DNA of 64,000 nt from Lewinellaceae bacterium SD302 (lineage in GTDB: Bacteria > Bacteroidota > Bacteroidia > Chitinophagales > Saprospiraceae), in NCBI GenBank assembly GCA_002591745.1, contig PDLQ01000027.1, forward strand, positions 1 through 64,000, in the 5' to 3' direction. Of the stretch, positions 45,450 through 53,800 are shown piece after piece. Under the pieces are notes generated by a model. That model saw nothing but the letters and a program-made list of their open reading frames with translations. It did not search any database and was not told the DNA's origin. A program made the translations under genes and the position numbers. The first letter of the stretch is position 1. Every line of letters starts with the position of its first letter.

Positions 45450-48308
45450 CTATTTCAGCTTCTGCTTGATCTCCACGATCTCGTAGCCTTCGATCACATC
45501 GTCGACTTTGATGTCGTTGTAGTTCTTCAGCGTGATACCACACTCGTAACCCGCTTTGACTTCCTTGACGTCGTCTTTGAAGCGGCGCAGGCCGGCGATC
45601 TCGCCTTTCTGACCTTCCTTCTGTGGATAGACCACGATACCGTCGCGGATGAGACGGACGAAAGTATTGCGGGTGATCTTGCCTTCGTCGACGTAACAAC
45701 CGGCGATGGTACCGATCTTGGATATCTTGTAGGTTTCGCGTACGCTGACCTGACAGACGATCTTTTCTTCCTTGGTCGGCTCCAACATCCCTTCGATGGC
45801 GGCACCGATCTCGTCGATGGCTTCGTAGATGATGCTGTAGGTCTTGATCTCCACGCCTTCGCGTTCGGCCAGCTTGCGGGCGGCGGAACTCGGACGTACC
45901 TGGAAACCAACGATAATGGCGTCGGAGGCAGTAGCCAGCAGGATGTCGGATTCGATGATCTGGCCCACTGCTTTGTGGATCACGTTCACCTGTACCGTTT
46001 CCTGGCTCAGCTTGATGAGCGAGTCGGAGAGGGCTTCCACGGAACCGTCGAAGTCACCTTTTACGATGAGGTTAAGCTCCTTAAAGTTACCCAGGGCGAG
46101 TCGGCGACCGATCTCGTCGAGGCTCAGACGCTTATTGGCCCGGTTGGCCTGTTCACGGTTGATCTGGGCGCGGCGGCTCGCCAGCTGGCGGGATTCCTGT
46201 TCGCTTTCCATCACCTTGAGGGCCTCCCCGGCCTGGGGTGCACCGTCCAGACCCAGCAATAGGACTGGTTGAGAAGGGTCGGCTTCTTTTACCTGGCGGT
46301 TACGCTCGTTGAACATGGCACGCACACGGCCGCTGTTCTCTCCGGCAACGATAATGTCACCGATCTTGAGCGTACCGTGTTGCACAAGTACTTTGGAAAC
46401 ATAACCCCGTCCTTTTTCGAGGGAGGCTTCCAGGATAGTACCCACGGCGGGGCGATCCGGATTTGCTTTCAGTTCGAGGATGTCGGCTTCCAGTCCTACT
46501 TTTTCAAGTAGCTCTTCAATGCCGGTACCCATTTTGGCGGAGATGTCGTGGCTTTGGTATTTGCCACCCCATTCTTCTACCTGATAGTTCATTTGAGCCA
46601 ATTCCGTCTTGATCATGTCGGGGTTAGCACCTGGCTTATCGACCTTGTTGATCGCAAATACGATCGGTACCCCGGCGGCCTCAGCGTGGCTGATGGCCTC
46701 CTTGGTTTGGGGCATGATCTTGTCGTCCGCCGCGATGATGATGATGGCAATATCCGTCACCTTGGCACCACGGGCACGCATCGCCGTAAAGGCCTCGTGA
46801 CCCGGTGTATCCAGGAAGGTGATGTTACGGCCGCTTTCCAGGGTAACCTCGTAGGCACCGATGTGCTGAGTGATACCACCTGCTTCACCGTCGATCACAT
46901 TGGCGTCGCGAATGTAATCAAGTAACGAGGTCTTACCGTGGTCAACGTGGCCCATAACGGTCACAATGGCCGGGCGGGGTTGGAGATCTTCTGGATCATC
47001 TACCCACTCTTCCTCTTCTTCTTCGCTTTCTTCGGCGGAGATGAATTCTACTTCATGGTCGAATTCTTCGGCGATCAGTTCGATGATCTCCGCGTCGAGA
47101 CGCTGGTTGATCGAAACGATCACTCCGGCGTTCATACAGGCCATGATGACTTCACCGACGCCAACGTCCATTAGGTTGGCAAGCTCCTGGGCGGTAATGA
47201 ATTCCGTTACCTGCAGGTTTTCCGGTGTCATTGCGGCGTCCCGCTCTTCCTGGCGTTCGCGCAGGCGTTCGCGGTTGTCACGGCGCTGACGTTGGCGCTT
47301 TTTCTTTCCACCACCGCCCTGAATGCGGGCCATGGTAGCTTTGATCTTGTCTTCGATCTCCTTCTTGGAGACTTCACGAATTTCTTCGTTACGTCCGCCA
47401 CCACTGGTACGACCGCGTCCGCGGCCACCGCCTTGTCCGGAGCGTCCACCGGTACTTGGTCCGGTGGTGATCTTTTTACGTTTGCGCTTGCGCTTAGTGC
47501 CGTCTGCGTTGGTCTTGGCCGACTTTTTGACGGGCTGCTTGATCTCGATCTTGCCCATGATCTTGAGACCGCGTAAATTCGGAGCTTCTCTCTTTACGTG
47601 CTCGGGCTTATCCGCTGCCGGTTTAGGTGCTGGCGTGGTTTCGGCCGGGGCTTGCTCGCCATCAGTCTTGGGCGTAGGGGGTTTTTCAGCAGCTGGCTTC
47701 GGCTTAGGAGCTTCCTCCTTAGATGCCGGAGCGGGCTTTTCTACCTTGGGCTCTTCTTTTTTAGCCACCGGTTTCGGTGTCTCTTTCTTAGCCGACTTGC
47801 CGGGGGCTTTGCCGCGTCGCTTTGCAGCGTCCAGGTCAATTTTGCCCAATACCTTCAGGCCGGGAGCATTGCTCTTGGTGTCCTCGGCAGTAATATTGGC
47901 AGTGGGCTTTTCCTTCGGCTTCTCTGCCACGGGGGTTGGAGGAGCGGGCTCGGGCGCAGGAGCAGGAGCGGGAGTTGGCTTTACCGGCTTGGGCGCAGGA
48001 GCAACCGGCTTGGGCGCGGCTACTTCCGGTTTCTTAGCCACCGGGGCGGGGGCCGGTTTGGGAACCGGTGCCGGGCGCGGCGGTGTAACGGGCGCGGCGG
48101 TAGGACGGGTGCCAATAACGAGATTGTCCGCCTCTTGCTTTACAGCGGCAGACTTGCTGAACTCGGTGCGTAGGGCAGATTCCATCTCAGCGGTAACTTT
48201 CGCAATCGGCTTGTTGTCGATGTCGAATCCTTTACCGTTCAGGAATTCCACGATAGTCGCGGTTCCCACGTTCAGTTCCTTGGCTACTTTAACTAATCTT
48301 TTACTCAT
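45450..48308 (-). CDS. infB: Translation initiation factor IF-2
   Basis: GTPase of 952 residues that places initiator tRNA on the ribosome. The N-terminal IF2_N module ([21 protein letters not shown]) is followed by a ~280-residue Pro/Ala/Lys-rich linker and a basic Arg/Gly stretch. The G domain starts near residue 450 with [26 protein letters not shown] and SAKMGTG. Domains II, III and C2 follow to the C-terminus. The start [13 protein letters not shown] is the family N-terminus. It follows nusA on the same strand, but a 435-nt gap with a large hairpin and a perfect -7 element suggests its own promoter. The low-complexity linker produces long spurious open frames on the other strand. Confidence 0.96.
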   Translation of the reverse strand: MSKRLVKVAKELNVGTATIVEFLNGKGFDIDNKPIAKVTAEMESALRTEFSKSAAVKQEADNLVIGTRPTAAPVTPPRPAPVPKPAPAPVAKKPEVAAPKPVAPAPKPVKPTPAPAPAPEPAPPTPVAEKPKEKPTANITAEDTKSNAPGLKVLGKIDLDAAKRRGKAPGKSAKKETPKPVAKKEEPKVEKPAPASKEEAPKPKPAAEKPPTPKTDGEQAPAETTPAPKPAADKPEHVKREAPNLRGLKIMGKIEIKQPVKKSAKTNADGTKRKRKRKKITTGPSTGGRSGQGGGRGRGRTSGGGRNEEIREVSKKEIEDKIKATMARIQGGGGKKKRQRQRRDNRERLRERQEERDAAMTPENLQVTEFITAQELANLMDVGVGEVIMACMNAGVIVSINQRLDAEIIELIAEEFDHEVEFISAEESEEEEEEWVDDPEDLQPRPAIVTVMGHVDHGKTSLLDYIRDANVIDGEAGGITQHIGAYEVTLESGRNITFLDTPGHEAFTAMRARGAKVTDIAIIIIAADDKIMPQTKEAISHAEAAGVPIVFAINKVDKPGANPDMIKTELAQMNYQVEEWGGKYQSHDISAKMGTGIEELLEKVGLEADILELKANPDRPAVGTILEASLEKGRGYVSKVLVQHGTLKIGDIIVAGENSGRVRAMFNERNRQVKEADPSQPVLLLGLDGAPQAGEALKVMESEQESRQLASRRAQINREQANRANKRLSLDEIGRRLALGNFKELNLIVKGDFDGSVEALSDSLIKLSQETVQVNVIHKAVGQIIESDILLATASDAIIVGFQVRPSSAARKLAEREGVEIKTYSIIYEAIDEIGAAIEGMLEPTKEEKIVCQVSVRETYKISKIGTIAGCYVDEGKITRNTFVRLIRDGIVVYPQKEGQKGEIAGLRRFKDDVKEVKAGYECGITLKNYNDIKVDDVIEGYEIVEIKQKLK

Positions 48309-48434
48309 TCGTCTCTTTAAGCACCTTTAACTAGCGGCGTGCGGACCGCATTCTGCAATTCTAAAATCATACCGGACGATCCGGCAGCTGCTTAAAATTA
48401 CCAAACTTTTGCGCCGATGCGGGAAAAAGCTTCG

Positions 48435-48442
48435 CAAAGATA
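48435..48442 (-). promoter_or_regulatory. Predicted -7 promoter element of infB
   Basis: TATCTTTG on the minus strand matches TAnnTTTG exactly, with a TTG about 14 nt upstream. The leader to the infB start would be about 120 nt. Confidence 0.5.
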
Positions 48443-48651
48443 AGCTTTGCAGCGCACAATCATGCGCCGTTCACTAGACTTCCTAAGGTAAAACATTAGA
48501 AGTCTTCCACCAAACCACTAACCGGGGTCATAAATTCCGGTCAAAATTTGGTTTCGTAATACTGGGAAGGGAGGGGCAAGTCTGCCCTGGATCGGGTATT
48601 TAAACACCCGTATCCTGGAAAAGTTCCAGAGGGAAAATACAGTCGTGAGTG

Positions 48652-48711
48652 TTTTAGTGGAGAGTATGGTAGTTTCTGCTCTCGCATTGACTACCATACG
48701 CTCAACTAAAA
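48652..48711. repeat. Large hairpin, 22-bp arms with two mismatches
   Basis: Arms at 48652-48673 and 48690-48711 pair at 20 of 22 positions around a 16-nt loop. There is no T tract on the minus strand. It lies 33 nt after the nusA stop. Confidence 0.75.
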
Positions 48712-48743
48712 TACCTTTAACAAAGATACTCCCGCTTGAAGAA

Positions 48744-49979
48744 TTACTCCTCAAACTCGGCTTTCAGTACATTCAGTACCTCGTCGACGGTTTCCTCTTC
48801 GAGGTCGGTCCGGCGAATAAGTTCTTCGTTGCTTAGTTCCAGTACTGAGCGGGCCGTGTCACAGCCGATGCCTTTGAGTTCGTCGATGATCCAGCTTTCC
48901 AGTTCGTCGGCGAATTCTTCCAGGTCGACGTCATCGATCTCGATCTCGTTGTTGCGGTAAACGTCGATCTCGTAATCGGTCAGTCGGCTGGCCAGTTTGA
49001 TATTCGTACCTCCCTTGCCAATAGCCAGGGAAACCTGGTCGGGTTCGAGGAAGACTTTGGCGCGGCGGTTCTCCTGGTCCAGTTCAATGTTGGTAACCCG
49101 GGCCGGCGTCAGACTACGCTGAATATAAAGTTGGGTATTGTTGGTGAACGGGATCACGTCGATATTCTCGTTCTGCAACTCGCGCACGATACCGTGAATC
49201 CGGCTACCCTTCATACCAACACAGGCACCTACGGGATCGATACGGTCGTCGTAGCTCTCCACGGCTACCTTGGCACGGTCGCCCGGCATGCGTACGATGC
49301 CTTTGATCGTGATCAGGCCGTCCTCGATTTCTGGAACTTCCTGTTCCATCAATTTGGCTAGGAAGCGCTCGTCGGTACGGGACACGATCACCACGGGGGT
49401 GTTGTTGCGCATCTCCACTTCCTTAATGATGCCGCGCACCATATCTCCCTTGCGGAAGTAGTCACCACGTACGGTTTCGGTACGGGGCATAATAAGTTCG
49501 GTTCCGGTGGCGTCGTCCACCACCAGGATCTCTCGTTTGAGGATCTGTGCTACTTCGCCGATGATCATTTCGCCCACCCGTTCGGTGTAGGCGCGGTAGA
49601 TCTCGTCTTTCTCCAGCTCCATGATCCGGCTGATCAGCGTCTGGCGGGCAGCCATGATACTGCGCCGGCCAAAATCGGCGAGTTGAAGTTTCTCATAGCA
49701 CTCCTCACCGATTTCGTAGTCGTCGTCGATGGCAGTTGCTTCGCTGAAACTGATTTGAGAAAGGTCGTCGGTCACCTCGCCGTCGGATACGATCTCACGT
49801 ACACGCCAGAGTTCAAGGTCACCCTTTTGGGTATTGACAATGATGTCAAAGTTTTCGTCGGTACCGAATTTCTTACGGATCAGGGTGCTGAACACGTCTT
49901 CCATCACTTTCACCATGGTGGGACGGTCAATGGCTTTTCCCTGACTGAATTCGGAGAAGATTTCTGCTAAGTCAAACAT
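48744..49979 (-). CDS. nusA: Transcription elongation/termination factor NusA
   Basis: RNA-polymerase-binding factor of 411 residues. The N-terminal domain spans about 1-125, an S1 domain begins near residue 135 (GEVAQILKREILVV), and KH1/KH2 follow (ACVGMKGSRIHGIVREL and VSLAIGKGGTNIKLAS). A short acidic helix-hairpin-helix-like C-terminus (IDELKGIGCDTARSVLEL) replaces the two acidic repeats of E. coli NusA. The start MFDLAEIFSEFSQGK lies 2 nt after the rimP stop, so rimP-nusA form an operon. It is followed by the unusual hairpin at 48652-48711. The conserved rimP-nusA-infB order is kept. Confidence 0.95.
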   Translation of the reverse strand: MFDLAEIFSEFSQGKAIDRPTMVKVMEDVFSTLIRKKFGTDENFDIIVNTQKGDLELWRVREIVSDGEVTDDLSQISFSEATAIDDDYEIGEECYEKLQLADFGRRSIMAARQTLISRIMELEKDEIYRAYTERVGEMIIGEVAQILKREILVVDDATGTELIMPRTETVRGDYFRKGDMVRGIIKEVEMRNNTPVVIVSRTDERFLAKLMEQEVPEIEDGLITIKGIVRMPGDRAKVAVESYDDRIDPVGACVGMKGSRIHGIVRELQNENIDVIPFTNNTQLYIQRSLTPARVTNIELDQENRRAKVFLEPDQVSLAIGKGGTNIKLASRLTDYEIDVYRNNEIEIDDVDLEEFADELESWIIDELKGIGCDTARSVLELSNEELIRRTDLEEETVDEVLNVLKAEFEE

Positions 49980-49981
49980 AG

Positions 49982-50452
49982 TTAAAAGCTGATTTTAACG
50001 ATTGATTTTTTAATGGCGTCGAAGGCGATTTCGATCTCCTCCACCACGGTTTTTTTTCTTTTACCCTCTTTACGTCTCACTTTGGCTTCCAGCACGATGC
50101 GGCTGGGTTCCACGGTCAGTAATTTACCAGTGTAAACGTCGCCATCGGTAGTGGTCACTTCCAGGTTACGGCCAACGTTTTTGGGGTACTGGCGATAGAA
50201 CTTCAGGGGCCGGCCAACGCCAGGACTGCTGACGTCGAGGGTGTAGCTGTCGCCCAGCGGTTTTTCAACGTCCAGATACTCCTGCTCCAGGTGGCGGCTG
50301 ATGCTGCGGCACTTTTCAAAGTCGATCTGGTCGTCGCTATCCACGAAAACCTCCACCTTGTTGCCAGACTGTTTAACGTCCACGAGGAAACAGTCGCTGT
50401 ACTCTTCAGTAGCGAATAAGTTATCCAGAATGTCGTTGATGCGTTCTTCCAT
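49982..50452 (-). CDS. rimP: Ribosome maturation factor RimP
   Basis: Protein of 156 residues needed for 30S subunit assembly. Family segments are visible: the N-terminal alpha/beta domain (DCFLVDVKQSGNKVEVFVDSD, written here as two adjoining motifs DCFLVDVKQSG and NKVEVFVDSD), the LDVSSPGVGRPL signature near residues 92-103, and the C-terminal SH3-like domain (VTTTDGDVYTGKLL). It is the first gene of rimP-nusA and directly precedes nusA by 2 nt. Motif copy 10 points at it from about 86 nt upstream, and a candidate promoter with a leader terminator lies at 50625-50689. Confidence 0.92.
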   Translation of the reverse strand: MEERINDILDNLFATEEYSDCFLVDVKQSGNKVEVFVDSDDQIDFEKCRSISRHLEQEYLDVEKPLGDSYTLDVSSPGVGRPLKFYRQYPKNVGRNLEVTTTDGDVYTGKLLTVEPSRIVLEAKVRRKEGKRKKTVVEEIEIAFDAIKKSIVKISF

Positions 50453-50537
50453 TGGTTAAGGATTGAGTGATCTAATGAGATAATGATCAAATGCGCAGTA
50501 CCCTATAAAAAGGCCATTGGTTCATTTTGTCATTTTA

Positions 50538-50560
50538 TGGCTTCAAAGTAGCAAGGTTAT
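50538..50560 (-). repeat. Dispersed intergenic motif, copy 10
   Basis: Minus strand reads ACCTTGCTACTTTGAAGCCA. It points at rimP and lies 14 nt from copy 11, in opposite orientation. Confidence 0.82.
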
Positions 50561-50574
50561 TAGCTCACTCTGAG

Positions 50575-50597
50575 CACTGCTACTTTGTTAGTCCAAA
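50575..50597 (+). repeat. Dispersed intergenic motif, copy 11
   Basis: Plus strand reads CACTGCTACTTTGTTAGTCC. It points at the giant beta-helix gene. With copy 10 it forms an inverted pair able to fold into a stem of at least 10 bp. Confidence 0.82.
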
Positions 50598-50625
50598 TAA
50601 AAGATCATACTAAGCCTACTGACAC

Positions 50626-50656
50626 GAAAAAGAGGGATACCAGATGGTTCCCTCTT
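50626..50656 (-). terminator. Leader hairpin with T run, possible attenuator of rimP-nusA
   Basis: AAGAGGGA and TCCCTCTT (50630-50637, 50649-50656) pair with an inner ACC/GGT; read on the minus strand the stem is followed by TTTTT. It lies between a -7 element at 50689-50682 and rimP. Confidence 0.5.
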
Positions 50657-50681
50657 CCGAGTATTTTAAGCCTTGTTGCTG

Positions 50682-50689
50682 CAAATGTA
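50682..50689 (-). promoter_or_regulatory. Predicted -7 promoter element upstream of the rimP leader
   Basis: TACATTTG on the minus strand matches TAnnTTTG exactly. Transcription from here would meet the hairpin at 50656-50626 within about 20 nt. Confidence 0.45.
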
Positions 50690-50850
50690 ACGTTTTAATT
50701 TTAAAAAAGATCATTATTTATGCTTTGAGGGAGAACCAGAGATGGGGTAGGCTACGTAATTAACTGTACGCGAATAACTAACGCGACTGTTTCATCAACC
50801 GATGAGCCGACAATTTTAGGGTTCCTGCGGCTCACCCAAACTCAGCATAT

Positions 50851-53800
50851 ATGAATTATAGATCATTACTTTTAAGATGGGCATTTCTGATCTGCCTGTT
50901 ACCATTAGGGGCGCTTTCCGCGGCCAATATTACCGTAATATCCACTATCGACGGTGCGGAGGGCTCTTTGCGCGATGTCGTCAGCGATGCCGTGGCGGGA
51001 GACACTATCTCATTTGATGCCGTAAATACTAATGGTCTGTTTCAAAGCCTGTTGAGCGGACCGATCATGGTGGACAAATCATTGGTAATCATGGGCAATA
51101 GTACTATCAGCACAATTATCAGTGGCAGTTCCCTCAATCAGATATTTGTCGTTTCGGGTAGTGAAACAACACTTATCCTTGAAAACATGGCACTTTTACA
51201 GGGAGCTGCTTCCGTTAGCGGTGGGGCTATCCTTAACACCGAAGCGAATTTGCAACTCAATGTCGTGGTCATCAATGGTTGTACCGCTGATGGCGATGCG
51301 GCCAACGAAGGTGGTGGTGCCATTGCCAACGATGGTGGCATAGTGTCCCTGACGGACTGTCAGCTTAACACGAACGCTGCAACCGGTAGCAGTGGTAGCG
51401 GTGGTGCTATTCTGAACCTTAACGGCGGTACTGTAACCGTAACCAACTCGACCATCCAGGGCAACCTGGCCAACCGAGCCGGTGGTGGGATCGAGGATGC
51501 CTCCGGAACGGGCAGCATCACGCTAAATAATGTCAACCTCGACGAAAATAATGCCGGCAGTAATCCCGGTAACGGTGGAGGTTTACACATCACCGGCGGC
51601 GGTAACGCCACGATTACCGGAGGTACGGTCAATCTCAACCAAGCCGGTTCCGAAGGTGGTGGCCTCTGGAATGGCAATGGTCTGATGGAAATCAGTATGA
51701 CCACCATCACCAATAATGTAGCCAGCGGAGACGCATCCGATAACGGCGGTGGCGGTATTTTCAACCTGGGTGGCTTCGTCGACATCACGGGCGCGACCAT
51801 CGAGAACAACTCCGCAAACGGCGACGGTGGCTCAGGTGGCGGAATTTTCAACAATACCGATGCCACACTGACTATGAACGGCGGCTCGATAATGGGCAAC
51901 GTCTCCTCCCGCGCCGGAGGTGGTATTGAAGATAATTCAGGTTCCGGCGGCGGTGTTCTGCTTACCGGAGTGACCATCAATGGCAACTCTACCGGAGCTT
52001 CTCCCGGTAACGGTGGTGGTATCCACATTACCGGATCGGGCGATCTGGAGATCATCGGTGGTACCGTAAGTGGCAATGATGCCTCCTCCGAAGGTGGTGG
52101 CCTCTGGAACGGAACCGGGGTTATGACAATTAACGGCGTGACCATTAGCGGCAACACCGCCAGTGGGGATGACGCCACAAACGGCGGCGGCGGTGTTTTT
52201 AACGCCGGCGGTACGGTGAATATCGTACAACAAACCATCATCAGTAATAATAACGCCGACGGAACATCCGGTTCTGGCGGTGGTGTTTTCAACGATGCGG
52301 GGGGTACGCTGAATGTCAGTAACTCTGAGATTGCAGTAAATACTTCCAACCGTGCAGGTGGTGGTATTGAAGACAATTCTGGCGAAGATGGCGGTGTAGT
52401 ACTGACCGATGTGCAGCTGAACAGTAATGTGACCAACACCAATCCCGGTAACGGCGGTGGCTTTCATATCTCCGGTGCGGGCAATGCTACCATCATGGGT
52501 GGCACCGTCAGCAGTAATTCCGCCGGATCTGAAGGTGGCGGCCTCTGGAACGGCGCCGGAATGATGACCATCATCAACGTAGCCATCGATAGCAACGTGG
52601 CCAACGGCGACGCCGCTGATAACGGTGGTGGAGGTGTATTCAACCTCGCCGGTACCGTAGATGTCTCCGGCACAACCACGATCACCAATAACGAAGCACT
52701 GGGTGAAGCCGGTTCCGGTGGTGGCATTTTCAACGATACCGGTGCAACTCTGAACGTAGATGGCGCTACGATCTCCGGCAATGTATCCAACCGCGCTGGT
52801 GGTGGTATTGAGGACAACTCCGGCACCGACGGGGGCGTAACACTGACCAACGTTTCCCTGAACGGCAACACTACCAATACCAGCCCCGGTAACGGCGGCG
52901 GTCTGCACATTACTGGTGCTGGTAACGTCGATATTACCGGCGGTACCGTAAACGATAATAATGCCGGTGCCGAGGGCGGTGGTCTTTGGAACGGCGCTGG
53001 TGTGATGAACGTTACCGGCGTTACCATAGATGGCAATACAGCCAGTGGCGATGATGCTGACAACGGCGGTGGCGGTATCTTTAATTTCCGCGGAACGGTA
53101 AACGTGATGGCGGGAACCAGCATCACGAATAACGATGCCGATGGCACCGCTGGTTCCGGTGGCGGTATCCTGAATGACTCTACCGGAGTACTCACTGTAA
53201 CCAGTGCAACTATTTCTGCAAACACCTCTAACCGTGCTGGTGGTGGTATCGAAGATAATTCCGGTGTTGAAGGTGGCGTAACCTTAACTGATGTCAACCT
53301 AGACAATAATGAAACCTTTACTTCACCCGGCAATGGTGGCGGTCTGCACATTACTGGTGCTGGTAACGTCGACATCACCGGTGGTACCGTAAACGACAAC
53401 AGTGCGGGTGCTGAAGGTGGTGGTCTCTGGAACGGAGCCGGAATCATGAACGTCAGTGGCGTGTTGATCGATGGCAATGTTGCCAGTGGTAATGACCCCG
53501 ATCAAGGTGGTGGTGGTATCTATAACCTGTCCGGTACCGTAAACGTGACTAATGAAACCCGAATCTCCAATAACGTAGCGGATGGTTCATCCGGTTCCGG
53601 TGGTGGTATTCTCAACGACTCCGGAGCTACGCTAACGGCTGGCGGTTCCTTTATCATTAGTAATACGGCCAATCGGGCCGGCGGTGGTATCGAGGATAAT
53701 TCCGGTACCGAAGGCGGCGTGACCCTGATCGGTATGAGCGTAGATTCCAATACGGTATTTACTTCCCCCGGCAACGGTGGTGGAGTACACATCACGGGTG

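Larger units (their letters stand above)
48309..48743. other. nusA-infB intergenic region with large hairpin
   Basis: 435 bp without a convincing gene. It contains the infB -7 element (48442-48435), a small stem-loop CTGGAA-AAG-TTCCAG (48615-48629) and the 22-bp-arm hairpin (48652-48711). Short frames at 48518-48754 (minus) and 48645-48836 (plus) run through the hairpin and look spurious. Confidence 0.6.
50453..50850. other. Divergent intergenic region rimP / beta-helix protein
   Basis: 398 bp without a supported gene. It holds motif copies 10 and 11 back to back (50538-50597), a hairpin with a T run on the minus strand (50656-50626) and a perfect minus-strand -7 element (50689-50682). Confidence 0.6.

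Noticed and set aside
47323-48330. A 335-codon open frame opposite the infB N-terminal linker
   Set aside because: Its low-complexity Gly/Ala composition mirrors the Pro/Ala/Lys-rich linker of IF-2.
48518-48836. Two short open frames on opposite strands after nusA
   Set aside because: Their similar sequences (VVNARAETTI and VVSALALTTI) arise from the hairpin arms being read on both strands.
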